DNA from: Laguncularia racemosa
Taxonomy: Eukaryota > Streptophyta > Magnoliopsida > Myrtales > Combretaceae
Length of the DNA stretch: 64,000 nucleotides
Direction of reading: 5' to 3'
NCBI GenBank assembly: GCA_037954665.1
Contig: JBBMOL010000065.1
Location: 3,720,001-3,784,000 of the forward strand
This document shows positions 1 through 11,843 of this stretch, one piece after another. The position numbers were made by a program, and so were the translations under genes. Each line of letters begins with the position of its first letter. The first letter of the stretch is position 1. The notes beneath the pieces were generated by a model that was not told where the DNA came from, did no database searches, and saw nothing but the letters and a program-made list of their open reading frames with translations.

Positions 1-869
1 GTGCTTTAATTGATGGATTGCAATTATACAAAGACAATTGAAGAGTCAAACAACAAGCCACAAGATGAGTGACTCTAATCAACAATAAGACCCTAAAATT
101 CAAGTGACCACCACACAATTTTCAATGATAATCACTAATAAATTCCGAATTACACAAATGAACAACACACTTAGAGTCTAATTACCACTAAAATGGTGTG
201 AATCCAAGCTTGTAAAATGAACCCTAAATGGCGTGAATCAAAGACAACATAAAACAACTAATTCCTTACTAGATATGACACACTAGTTGGAATTAGGATC
301 AACTTGTAATTTATTGATACTACTTACAACAAATCCAAGTCCACTCACCACAATCCTATAGAAGAATTGATAAGAGTGTTTTGTGAAAAAGATGGACACT
401 CTCTCACGTGAAAGGGCGGCCAAAATTACAATGTTCAAAAGTCCCCAACAAACCTTAGTTAGTAAGTATTTATACTTGCTCCTATTAGAGTAAAATCACA
501 TGAAAATTACAATTAAGCCACTTAGGTGGCCGGTTCTAAACACACATCACAAGTGAATCAAAAAGTCCAAAAAAATTAATAAAAGTGATCAGTTCAGTAA
601 TAAAAATACAAGTACAAAAGATGGTCTTCAAAGAGCCGGTTCTTCAAGTCAATTGAGTTCATTGCGGACCGTTGGATGTGAGTCTGATGATGTTCCCAAT
701 TTGATCAACAGTGTAGGTTATTTGGCATCCCCGTAAAGACTAACCACTGTACCTACTATAGTGCAAATAAAACATTATTAGAAAAAGAAATAAACACATA
801 TGGACAATTTGGATCATATATCCAAATTAGGTTCTCCGATTGCTAAGACCACTGGGTAGATTCCCATCA
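1..869 (-). mobile_element. Ty3/gypsy-type LTR fragment, cut by the window edge
   Basis: Read on the minus strand this begins TGATGGGAATC, much like the TGATAGGAATC start of the LTR at 23341, and carries a GTATAAATACTT TATA motif (about 463-474) followed by a leader resembling the one in those LTRs (an 'actcaccac' and 'gaattgataag' block). It ends abruptly against copia coding sequence at about 872, so it probably inserted into that copia element. Its other end lies outside the window, so a full element and a solo LTR cannot be told apart. Family assignment is by eye. Confidence 0.55.
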
Positions 870-872
870 ACA

Positions 873-1730
873 CCTTTTCCTCTTTTCCACATGATTATGT
901 TGCTTCATTAGCTAATGTACTTGCAATTAAAGAGCCTACTCATAATTTAGAAGCTATTAAACATAAAGAGGATAGATGCAATGCATGACGAGCTTACTGC
1001 ATTAGAATTGAATGATACTTAGGAATTGACATGTTTGCCTAAAGGAAAGAAAGCCATTGTATCTAAGTGGATTTACAAAATAATGTATAGGGTAGATGGG
1101 GGCATTGAAAGGTATAAAGCTAGATTGGATGCAAAAGGATTTACTTAGGTTGAAGGAAAGTGGTGAAGCTTAGCACTGTTAGAGTTTTGTTAGCTATTGC
1201 AACTACTAAGAATCGGAAACTTCATCAAATAGATATTAACAACACCTTCTTATATGGACATATTGATGAGGAAACCTATATGATTCTTCTGGAAGGATAT
1301 GTAAAGGCCACTTCAAGTCAGGTTTACAAGCTCAAGAAATCACTTCAGGGATTAAAACAAGTGTTTAAGCAATGGAATATTGAAATTTCAAAATTTTTAA
1401 TTAGACAAGGCTTCAATTAGTCTAAACATGATCATTCTTTATTTATGACTACTAGTTTCTTTGCCTATTTAACTACTTGGCGATAATCATTCAGCTTTAA
1501 TGATTGTATCAAATTTGTGTTTGCATGGCATAACCAAAAAGGTGGATATAGACATTCATTTTGTATGGGATCATGTTAAATCTAACTTACTACAACCTCT
1601 ACATGTTTCTTCTTCAAATCAAGTTGCAAATATTCTTACTAAATCCACTCATCAGCCTCAATTCATTCATTTGTGTTCCAAGTTGCATTTGGGGGGAATC
1701 TATGGTGTAAAGTTATATAATTAGTAGTTG
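873..1730 (+). pseudogene. Ty1/copia reverse transcriptase and RNase H fragment
   Basis: Conceptual translation gives the amino end of a copia reverse transcriptase: LPKGKKAIVSKWIYK, then ERYKARLDAKGFT, a stop, and after a shift QIDINNTFLYGHIDEE (in family members the Asp-Val-xx-Ala-Phe-Leu block holding the first catalytic Asp) and a Lys-Lys-Ser-Leu-x-Gly-Leu-Lys-Gln block. Around 1440 it jumps to the RNase H carboxy end, with DHVKSNLLQPLHVSS and NILTKS, the usual end of copia pol. The YxDD catalytic block is therefore deleted. Stops and frameshifts make it dead. A G-rich stretch at 1687-1700 may be the old polypurine tract. Confidence 0.85.
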
Positions 1731-2010
1731 AGATAAGTGCTGAGTGGCAAAATAAGAGAGTGCCATGTTGCATATTAAAATTGAAAGTTGGTTAATCTAG
1801 TTGAGGATATAAATAGCATAAATATTTTACTACAACTAAGTTTTCCAAATACATCAAGAATAAAGAGTACATTACGTTTTCTGTTTGCAATCATCTTAAA
1901 CAAATATACTCATGCTTAGTGATTCTGCAGTAGACATTTTGCATCAGAAAGGCTTACAAAGTCCAATTTAATGTTTTTGATATAAGAATGTTGCAACCCT
2001 TGTTATATAT
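1731..2010 (+). repeat. Possible copia 3' LTR remnant
   Basis: This non-coding stretch follows the pol remnant, where a 3' LTR is expected, and has a TATAAATAG motif at about 1808-1816. No second copy exists in the window, so LTR identity is inferred from position and the TATA motif only. Confidence 0.3.
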
Positions 2011-2263
2011 TCTGATGTGAAGATGATGAAAGAGCCTCATTCTGATGTGCAGCAAAGACATTAATAGGATCGTTTCAATCCATATTAACTCCTAGATGTT
2101 TCATAAGAGCACTAATGTCTACTTGTAAAGCCTCAATCTTAGTCTCCAATGTATCAATTCTATAGGTATTATGTTGCACCCACTACACTATGGCTTGTAG
2201 TTTTTCTTGAAGTTTAGTCATATTCAATGAAAGCACCATTGCTAAAATCTCGTGTAGCTTCAT
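2011..2263 (-). pseudogene. Short coiled-coil, gag-like remnant
   Basis: Translating the minus strand from an ATG at 2263 gives about 84 codons with two in-frame stops. The sequence is heptad-like (MTKLQEKLQAIV, then YRIDTLETKIEALQVDISAL), the pattern of amino-terminal coiled coils in plant gypsy gag or gag-linked open reading frames. No zinc knuckle follows. I do not recognise a specific family. Retrotransposon debris is the likeliest reading. Confidence 0.4.
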
Positions 2264-5200
2264 GATATGAACAAATAAAAAAAAAATTGAAATCGTTTTT
2301 AGTTTTAGTAAAAAATAAATTCCTATAGAAGATTCTTGAAAGAAACCTTCATTAATTTGTATTTATGAATAAAATAGATTTATTACAATTTACTTTTATA
2401 AAGTACTATTTAAACTATTTCCTATAACCACTAATTTGTTAATTTTTCTAGTAATCATATCAATGAACTGTTTCGACCTCATAGGCCTGAAATCAGGACG
2501 AAAAGTTTGTTCCTTTCTCCCGTCGAAGGTTGATCCAAATTTCGCGGCTAAACACAGTCTTCTATTCCCCATTATAACATAGTATTATTCATAAAAAATT
2601 GAGTACAAATATACAAATTTACTAATTTTGTATCGTCTGAAATTCATATGTTAGGTGTTCTCGTCAGTCATAGGAGAAAATGTCACTTTTGGACTAAAGT
2701 TGCTTGCTCGGATGTGAACATAAGAACTGCAAAATGGTCCGTACCGTCGGTACGAAAAAATCGCAGAAACAAGAACAGGGAATTGGAAAGCAAGTATATG
2801 AAATAAAGGTTCTATTTGTTGAAAAAAAGAAAATTCACTTGAAGATAAATATCGCGTGTAATAACTGATGGTATATAAAATCTGATTAAAATTTAACACT
2901 TTAGCCATTATGTTAAGATAATTACCATTAGTAGTTACAGATATTTTTATAAAATATCAAATTTTGATTTGTCCTTGTTTCACACATGGAAGCAAAGGAC
3001 GTGAACAATTTATCGCAGTCATAGTGCAGTATGAGCATGCAAGCTTGGAACCTATTCCCAGTCCAAAATTTATAATAACAACAAATTAATCTTCCAACTC
3101 TTGTAATAATATGTTCTATTTAAAACAATTTAAACTCATGTATAGAACAACTAGCATGTTTAGTTACTTGAAACTATAGTAATCGAATACACTGGAGCTT
3201 TCATTGACTATTGTCGTTCCCACACCCTTGCCAAAAGTCACAATTAGGAAAGAAAAGAATCATATTTTGTACCTGAAAAATGAGAAAAATATAGAGGAAG
3301 GGTCTGAATTTGTATTGTTTATGCAAAAATAGAATTGAATTTATTGAGAATGCATGTTTAAGGGTTTGTGTTTATAAATTATGCTCATTTTAGGATCTTT
3401 ATCTATTTGACGCTACTATTATTCGATCTAGCATGTGTTAGCATTTAATTTGTTGATGCAAACAAAGTAGGGTGTCTCCTCAAGCCCTTAAAATCATGCT
3501 CAACAAATAAGCCAATTCATTCTTTGCATAAATAGTATAAATTCAAACACTTAAATAATGACAAATTTTAGTCCTTATTTGCATAAGCAATACAAATCCA
3601 TGCCCTTCTTTTGACATCGAATTTTTCTTTTGCAAATTTGAAATCAAATGTAGTTTACTAGTTATAAAAATTGTACTTGAATATTAAAATTTCCGGATTG
3701 TGCCAAAAATTAGAGAAAAGCTTAAACGCGTACCTAAGTTGAGAATTAAGAAACGTTAGGTAACTGATTTGAGGACAGGGGGCTCAATCTAACGAATTCA
3801 CGCTCCTCACCAATGCAAAAACAACATGATAAACAGTTTGGTGCGGCCGGTCGCAGTTTGCCACGGCACTATTTGGTCATCTTTTCAACGCTGAAAGTGG
3901 AATTAACTCATCATCCCTCTTGAAACAATCTTGGAAACCCTACTGTTATGGCACGTTTTCCTCATCCCTCGTGCGCTTCTCCTTTATCTGGCTAAGAAGG
4001 ACGGGACGGAAATCACGACACTGTAGCTGATTTGCTAGAGTTAGACGCCTTACTGCTCAAACATTCTCTTCCATGCGTCCATTTCTTGTTGATATGTTCC
4101 TTTAATACTGGATACGATCTAGCCGAGAAAAATCTCTTTGAAAGCAACTGCTCCGAAAATATATGAAAACATGCAATCGGGTGATCTTGACTAACTTGTT
4201 AAGACAACGAATAGATATAACTTTTACGTTTTTATTTATTTGTAAGGTATATATTCAGTATTAAGAAAATGAAAAAAAAAATTCTATTTTTAAAGCCTTA
4301 ACTTTAGATACACATCAGTCAGTCGACACCCTTAATAAAGCCAAACAAAATTTATTGCATGCCATTTGTTGGGAAAGACTCGGACGGGAAAGTGCAATCA
4401 ATTTATCATGGAAAATATGGGATTTATTATGTTATAATTTGCTATAATGATTTTGTATAGAACCAAAAAAATAAAATAAAAGGAAAAAAAACACAAATTT
4501 AATATCAATTTTTTAACCTACTTTTCAATTTAAATCTTACTATTTTATTTTTCATATTTGAATTCTCAATATTTTTCAGTTTTATAATAATAATACAAAA
4601 AAAAAAACACTTCGATCAAATTTATTGAAAAGTTTGTTTATTGCTCACACATGTCAACATATGATAGGTTTACAATAATTAAGTCAATGAAATAATATTA
4701 TTAAGTACATGTCATTAATTAATATAATGAAAAGCTTAAGAAAACTTGAAAGGATTAGCACTTTCTTATTCTAGTGTCTTCTTTTTTTTTTTTCTAAAAC
4801 TTGCCGCTACTTCCTATAAAACAAACCCAAATTTTAATTTTTAATAAACTCACATCAAGTATCAATCTTTAAAAGAAATTTTGTATTGGATTGTTGTAGC
4901 AATGGTGTGGCTTTTTGTTATGACTCAAACTTAAGAAAAGAGCTCAACCTAAAAACTAGTTTAATAAGTAGAAGAACCTTTTATATTTAAGTATCACATT
5001 TAATTTATGGTTCATATTACCATTCCCTAACCTACTTTGGACTGCCCACTCTAAGTAGCTCGCTTATTTTCCAAATCCCCCATTCCATTGGGTTGCTCAT
5101 ATCAAGTTTGTCAAATGTCACGTTCCAAGTTTAAGAAAAGATCCGAACCTAAAATTCAAATCTAATAAGTAAAAGAACTCATTTAACTTAAATAACATAC

Positions 5201-7630
5201 TTAATTTATACTATTTATATTAAAAGAGCTCATTTAACTTAAATAATATACTTAATTCATATTACTATTTATATTGGATTATAACAAATCCCACTTAATG
5301 ATAGCAAGGGGTTACCCTAGTTCGCTAAAGGTATGATCAATTAATCCGCCTCCTCACCATAGAATGGGAAAACATCCCAAGCTATAGGCTACTTTTTAGG
5401 ACTCACTCTTCTAAATATCAGTAGCTGGATGAAGAAATTCGACTCCTCAGTCCTGTGATGAATCTCGTTTTCAAAAACAATAAATGTGTACATATATGCC
5501 GGGCAGAGAAAGTCTACAAGGTGCAGAAGAAATTATTGTCGTGCGACACGTTCGCCATGTATTATGGGCTCCTCAGCTGCTGTGCAGAGTTGGATGACTC
5601 GTTCGAGAATTATATTTATTCTTAACACACGTCCAACGAGACCGTCCAGCAAGCCTCGCCCATGCACCGACACCCCATTTATCGCACCATTCCCACTAAA
5701 AATGTATGCGAGTATATATAGACGTACTATTCCGTAATAGATATATATACCTCCTAAACTCAGTATGTTTTTATTGCACAATAAATTTGAAAAGGATAAA
5801 TATCATATTTATATTTAAATTTTATTTATTTTTATAATCAATTATCTAAAATATAAAAATATTAATTTATTATTTACAAATTTTTTAAAGTTGCTTGTAG
5901 TATTTGGATAGAATAATTAATAGCAAAAATGCACAAAGTTTATATAATTAATCGTAAAAAGGGGCAAAATTTTAGATAATTAATAATAAAAATATCAAAA
6001 TTTAAGTAGTCAACTGATATTTTGAAATTTAATTGTAAAAATAAATAAACTTTAATTAATAATATAAGATATCTTTCCATTTGAAAATAAACTTTTCTTA
6101 TAAACAATCGCTAAAATTTCAACGTCATCACTAGTTATAGTCCCTTTTTGCAATGGATTGTAAGATACATATCCATCTAAGGTAAAATCATACTTTTTTA
6201 AATAAGTTATTTGCACTTAATAGTTTTTAGAGTGTATTAACGATTATCTCAAAATTTATTAAACATCATACTATCTAGGAAATTAGTTGTCTGGACTGGA
6301 TCCACAAAGATTTGGCTATATTCCAATATTACATAGGCAAAATATAGTTAAGTAGCTAGTGTTATAGATGTACAGTTGAGTTATTTATACTTGGATCTTT
6401 AGGAACTCAAAAAAGACCTATTGACTATGATATGCCACTTATTTGAGCAATGGACGGTGGTCAAGGAAACTCCCCAGCAGAATCTACATAGACAAATTAC
6501 ATTATTGTAAGTTAGGAAACTGATATACCTAAGAATTTAATACATAAAAATATTTGTAGCAACTTTTAATAATTATTATATTATAGTGGATCAAATATCA
6601 AATTTTTATACGATTTTACTTATCATTAAGTATTATGTAAGTCATCTCATTTTTAATTTTTAATTTTATTTATTTATTTTCTCCACCAAAAGGGGATGTT
6701 AGATTCAAATATCATCAAGACGTTATCCCTTACATCCATAGTTATTAAAATCATGATTTTACCCATACAATTCTACCAACTTACGATTTTTGAAAACCTT
6801 TATGAGTTTACTTAGGTATAAAATTATTTCCGTTTAGATTAATGGTAGAATCACGAGTCTATACTTTAAATCGGTAAAATCTTAAATTTTTTATTAAGTT
6901 TACCAATTTTACATATTTTAATTAAATGGACTAAAAATTAAAAAATATAACTTAACTTTCATAAAATATGATATTATTAATTTTTCAAAAGAATTGAAAT
7001 TATAATATAAGGTATCAATAATATTGTTGGTATTGATGATGAAGATGACAATGATGATGATGATGATAAAAAAAAAGCTAACGATAATTTTGACTTTTGA
7101 TGATGATAAAAGGGTCAGTGATTTTTTTTTAGCATTGTATTTTATTATTATTATTTATGTTATAATTCATTTTATATTGGTAGTGTTATTTATAGTTTAG
7201 TTTTATATAGTAGCTTAATAACTTATGCTAATTTATTTGTACTATAAATATATAATTTTTATTATAAATTGTAACTAAAATTTATATTAAATTTCTTTAG
7301 TTCATTTTATATTTTATGTTTTTTTACGACTATAATAAACATATTTATAGCTTTTGAAAATTATTTTATATAGGTTATAAAAACTTACGTTTTCTGTGTT
7401 TAGATTTTACATTTTGATTTTATAAACCTTGCTTATGTCTCTATTAGAAGGAAACTTCATTCCTTGCCACAATATTCACTTGCAAGGTTGAACGCCAAGC
7501 TTTTTCATTATACCAAATTCTAATCTTGTATAGACCAAAGAAGGCGTCCTTAAACTCCTTGACATCCATACCTGAAACAGAGATTACACCACACAATACA
7601 CATATACCACTTTATACCTCTGGTATTTTC
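2264..7630. other. AT-rich intergenic region, no supported gene
   Basis: No reading frame here has plant-gene character, and I saw no splice-linked coding. Related blocks at 4925-5010, 5130-5210 and 5220-5275 (taagaaaag-gaacctaaa-aataagtaaaagaac and a 'cttaatttatactattta' core) form a dispersed repeat. Positions 7024-7067 hold a GAT-rich microsatellite. Positions 5490-5740 are richer in GC than the flanks but have no recognisable product. This stretch includes the distal upstream region of the ACC synthase. Confidence 0.6.
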
Positions 7631-7638
7631 TCTGTACT

Positions 7639-7670
7639 CGTGTTGTATACGTGATTCCATGTACAACACG
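7639..7670. promoter_or_regulatory. Perfect 9-bp inverted repeat in the ACC synthase promoter
   Basis: CGTGTTGTA (7639-7647) and its exact reverse complement TACAACACG (7662-7670) are separated by 14 bp that include an ACGTG core. It lies about 190 bp upstream of the proposed TATA box and 340 bp upstream of the start codon. A binding site for a dimeric factor is possible but is inference. Confidence 0.35.
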
Positions 7671-7684
7671 CAAAGAAAAGCTAT

Positions 7685-7696
7685 TTGACGTTGACT
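7685..7696 (+). promoter_or_regulatory. Two adjacent W-box cores (TTGAC)
   Basis: TTGAC occurs at 7685-7689 and again at 7691-7695, the second as TTGACT, a full W-box core. W-boxes bind WRKY factors, and stress-induced ACC synthase genes in Arabidopsis are known WRKY targets. Two cores 6 bp apart, about 160 bp upstream of the TATA box, fit a stress-responsive promoter, but short motifs also occur by chance. Confidence 0.4.
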
Positions 7697-7855
7697 CGAC
7701 TAACGCAAAAATACCAAAATGGAAAAGAAAGAAACATCATTAAGAGTCCATTCCATGCTTCTTCTCGGGTGTGCCGGTTTTTTCCACCGATTTGAATTTG
7801 AGCCTGACTTTTCCTCCATTAGTATGTTTCCTCTGGCTTTCTTGCAATAATGTAG

Positions 7856-7865
7856 TATAAATATA
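7856..7865 (+). promoter_or_regulatory. Putative TATA box of the ACC synthase gene
   Basis: TATAAATATA starts 152 bp before the start codon. With transcription starting about 30 bp downstream this gives a 5' UTR of roughly 120 nt, ordinary for a plant gene. It is the best TATA match in the proximal upstream region. Confidence 0.55.
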
Positions 7866-8007
7866 TGGACTGTTTACTCGTTTTCTCCAATTCATTAAGT
7901 CCCTTAGCTGTTTTGTGTGCTTGTTACAAACCAATATCGATACACTCGATATAACGAACTCATTATTACAAGTTACTACCTCGTTATATAGATAGGAAAA
8001 TTAAGGA

Positions 8008-9249
8008 ATGGGGTCTAGTGTTGAGAATCAACTCTTGTCCAAAATTGCAATGAGCGATGGACATGGTGAGAAATCCCCATATTTTGATGGATGGAAGGCG
8101 TATGATAACAATCCTTTCCATCCTACTTGTAATCCCGATGGTGTAATTCAGATGGGTTTAGCTGAAAATCAGGTTTGATACGATAATATATATCTTTCTA
8201 TAGCCTACAACATGCATGTGTATCTTTTTTTCCCCTTAAATGGCACCCGTGTACATACGATGTGATGCCAGCATGTAGTTTCTTTAAAATACGCGTGTTA
8301 ATATATAAGTTAGGGTGTCAAATTTCTGAAAGGTAGCATAATTATTTTCTTTTAATTTTATGCAGCTATGTCTTGACATGATACAAGAGTGGATCCAGAA
8401 AAATCCTAAAGCATCCATTTGCACCACCGAAGGTATTAGCAAGTTCAGGGAGGTGGCCAACTTCCAGGATTATCATGGCTTGCCTGAGTTTAGAAAGGTA
8501 CTTACGAATAAACCCATCTATATATTAAGAAGTACATTATAAACCTCAAAATACTCGACTTCTTTCCAGATACAGAAAAAAAAAAAAAAAAGGTGCCCAT
8601 TAATAATTGGGTTCCTGAAATACACAACAAACAGCATTAATACATGCAGCCATATTTGTAAAAGGATCCGTACAGACCAGCATTAAATATATATGATTTT
8701 TTTTTCCCTGCTGTGTATAAAAACCAACATCCATTTCATTAATCAACAAAACCTTTCATCGTATACGCTCAGGCTGTTGCCAACTTCATGGGGTTGGTTA
8801 GAGGAGGCAAGGTGAAATTCCACCCCGATCGCGTCGTGATGAGTGGTGGCGCCACCGGTGCGAGCGAGACGATCATGTTTTGCTTGGCAAACCCTGGAGA
8901 TGCTTTCCTTGTTCCCTCACCTTATTATCCAGCGTAAGTATTTGTAGTCCTTGTTAATTTTCCATGCATATATCAAAAAGTGCAAATAGTTAAATGTTTA
9001 ATAAATAACGCACGCACCGAATAATTGAGAACTTTTTAATCAGGTATATGGTGCACTAAAAAAAGTGAAATTGTGAAACTTCTACCACCGAAGAAGTGAC
9101 TTTTTGCTAGCTTTAAATTGAATAGACAATCATTGCCATCATGGGGCCTGCATTTCAACCATGGGATATATTCAGATATATTCACCGCACGCAAGTCAAT
9201 CTGACATAAATAATATATATTTGGATATATTGAACTGTTGATATATATG

Positions 9250-9310
<61 letters not shown>

Positions 9311-11042
9311 TTAATAAAATTATTATTAACTAGTTGAAAAAATAAAGTCCCTGTCTCGTGTAACCTAGAAAGCACCATACAAAATGACGATATTCTAATT
9401 TCAAAAAATAAGAAAAGGAAAATTCCCCTCGGTAAAAACTGAATTAAATATCTTCATCAATTTCCAGTGGAAGATGATTATTAAAATTGAATTGAGTAAC
9501 TTTATTTTTCTCAATCCGTACTAAAAATGCTGTATAAGTCATCAATTCTGACAAGGATTTGAATATTGCTTCTTGCTTTTGCAGAAGAAAAATAAAACTT
9601 GTATTCTTTTGTTTAAAATGTTCCTTGAAATTGAAATCTCAACTTTATCCTTTTACGCTAAAGCAACTCGTTCTTTTCCTTTCCTCCTCTTCTTCTTCCT
9701 CCTTTTTTTTTTAATTATTATTTTTCTAACATTTCTCATTTGTTACCTGTTTTTGGAATTCGCGAGAATAGAGGACGAATAAACTGAGAATTTTTATTAT
9801 GGATGGGCTAGAAATGGATGCCCTAAATTTATAATATCCTATCGTATTATATGCTAATTTATTTTATATACATAGAATTGTTATAAAGATAATTGCGGCT
9901 AGAATAAAATGATTTTGTATTTAACGATACGCAATTTGATAAATTTTATGTTATTTTTTTCCCATCGTTAATTATACTCGATAATTTTATGAATTTCTAC
10001 TCATTAATTATAATCTAGAAAAATTAGATTATTAGTTGAAATTATATTCTTCATTGCTTGAAACTAATCATTATTTTCTCTCCTCTTTTGTCTAAATTTG
10101 TATACTTGTGAATATTAAATTATACGTTTGGGTGTTTAAATTTTCAGGTTTGATAGGGATCTAACCTGGCGCACTGGTGTCCATTTAATCCCAATCCATT
10201 GCTACAGCTCTAACAACTTCAAGATAACCATATCCGACCTAGAAGCAGCATACAACAAAGCTCAAGCAGCCAACATCAATGTCAAGGGATTAATCCTAAC
10301 TAATCCATCTAATCCACTTGGTACTACTTTAGAGAGAGATGTCCTTGAAAGTTTATTGGCATTTGTTTGCCAAAGGAACATCCATCTAGTGTGCGACGAG
10401 ATCTATTCCGCTACCTTGTTTGGTTATCCTAATAAGTTCGTGAGCATAGCCGAGGTCGTGGAAGAAATGGAATGCAATCGAGATCTTGTGCACATCATTT
10501 ATAGTTTGTCCAAGGACTTGGGTTCTCCTGGCCTAAGGGTTGGAATTATCTATTCATATAATGATGCTGTTGTGACTTGTGCACGTAGGATGTCGAGTTT
10601 TGGACTGGTGTCCTCGCAGAGTCAATATTTGCTTGCTTCCATGCTATCGGACGAAGCATTTATAAAGAGGTTCCTGGAAGAAAGCTACAAGAGGTTAGGA
10701 AGAAGGCATCATATCTTTGTTAAAGGGCTTGAGGAAGTTGGCATTAGTTGCTTAAATAGTAATGCTGGCCTTTACTTCTGGATGGATTTGAGACAGCTAC
10801 TTGAGGAACAAAGTTTTGAGGCTGAAATGGATTTGTGGAGAGATATTATACATGATGTGAAGCTTAACGTATCACCCGGTTCATCGTTTAAATGCGCGGA
10901 ACCCGGATTTTTTAGGGTTTGCTTTGCCAACATGGATGATCATACGGTTTTAGTAGCATTAAAAAGGATTCAAAAATTCGTGGCTGAAGGTGAAAAGGAA
11001 GGAGGGAAAGCAAAGAGGGGGGCTTGGAAAAGAAACCTTTGA
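8008..11042 (+). CDS. ACS: 1-aminocyclopropane-1-carboxylate synthase (ACC synthase), short C-terminus
   Basis: The enzyme converts S-adenosylmethionine to ACC, the committed step of ethylene synthesis, as a PLP-dependent cytosolic dimer. Exons are 8008-8172, 8366-8497, 8773-8933 and 10148-11042, all with GT-AG introns, giving 450 residues. The start follows AAGGA and begins MGSSVENQLLSKIA. Family landmarks: MGLAENQ with Glu53; NFQDYHGLPEFRK with Tyr91; GGATGASETIMFCLANPGDA; NPSNPLGT with Asn208; CDEIYSAT with Asp236 and Tyr239; the PLP lysine at 275 in YSLSKDLGSPG; Arg409 in FFRVCFANMDD. The intron positions are those usual for this family. Oddities: Ser and Leu replace the usual Leu and Phe in SKDxGxPGxRVG, and translation ends right after WKRNL, where type I and II enzymes continue with a phosphorylated tail. 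Family members usually run 470-495 residues. Identity is secure. Which paralogue, and whether it is active, is not. Confidence 0.95.
9241..9311. repeat. AT/GT microsatellite in ACC synthase intron 3
   Basis: A (TA)n-(TG)n-(TA)n compound tract of about 70 bp within the 1214-bp third intron. It is likely to vary in length between individuals. Confidence 0.9.
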
Positions 11043-11198
11043 GTCAGTTTGTCATCTCGGAAATATGACGAGACCATTCTTTCATCTCCTCACTCTTCAC
11101 AAGGACATAGTCATAAAGAGCTTAAAAATTATGAAAAAGAGATTGGTAAAACGTTAATTTCAACACAAACACAAATTATATTGCAATTATCGTCTTGA
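11043..11198 (+). pseudogene. Untranslated remnant of an ACC synthase phosphorylation tail
   Basis: In frame with exon 4, 51 sense codons follow the TGA at 11040-11042 before the next stop (11196-11198). The first read VSLSSRKYDETILSSPHSS. Type I ACC synthases carry after a Trp-x-x-Asn-Leu the CDPK site Arg-Leu-Ser-Phe, then Arg-Arg-Tyr/Phe-Asp, then Ser-Pro-His-Ser-Pro with MAPK sites. The order Asn-Leu, stop, Val-Ser-Leu, Arg-Lys-Tyr-Asp, Ser-Pro-His-Ser matches that layout. The TGA sits where Arg is expected and is one C-to-T step from CGA. The distal MAPK part has already diverged. This assumes the alignment by eye is right. Confidence 0.65.
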
Positions 11199-11638
11199 CT
11201 TGAAAGTTCCCTTTGATTAGATAGACATCATGGTCAATCATGCCAGGGCTTAAGGAGCTCAAGATTTTCAAGGATAACGAAGGCTGCCATAAGTTTTAGA
11301 AGATTCATGATCATTTTTCATTGCATTCGACGCTCACACAACGTTTTGTTGGCTGAGGCTCTTCTTCTTCTTCTTCTTTTTTTAACATACCCCATCGTAC
11401 CACCATTGGTTTACACATGATGTATTACAGGATTATTTATGAATTGAAGACCATATTGCATTTCAACTTTTGATTATGGAATTTTATGTTTAAGCATTAT
11501 AATTATTTCACAAAGATATTGTAACAAGATCGATCAAGAAAAAAAAATTGAGTTCTAAAAAAATTTTCTTCATTTTCACTCCATATAAAGGAGGATAGTA
11601 CTAACTGATTTATTATCTATCATGTATAGCTAGGAATT

Positions 11639-11843
11639 GGATCCTCCAAAGTTACTTTTTTCTAAAATTCTCTAAAGTTATGTACTTAATATGTTGATAT
11701 GTGTAATTAATTATTGAAATTACAAAAAAAAAAAAAAAAGATGACATCATGATATGTCATAAGGGATTTTAAAAATAAAAATAATTTCAATAATTGATTT
11801 ATAATTTTAAGAAACTTTAGATAATAATAACTTTAAAGGATTC
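11639..11843. mobile_element. MITE-like palindromic element 3' of ACC synthase
   Basis: About 205 bp whose ends are imperfect inverted repeats: GGATCCTCCAAAGTTAC at the left, and at the right the complement of GAATCCTTTAAAGTTAT. The pairing continues inward through 'ctaaaattctctaaag' and 'attaattattgaaatta'. The centre has a poly-A run. There is no coding capacity. I could not settle a target duplication. Confidence 0.55.

Noticed and set aside
5486..5781. Overlapping open frames on both strands in a slightly GC-richer patch
   Set aside because: No homology I recognise, no splice context, and both strands are open, which is typical of chance.
9196..9378. Minus-strand frame rich in Tyr, Ile and His
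   Set aside because: It is the translation of the AT/GT microsatellite in the ACC synthase intron.
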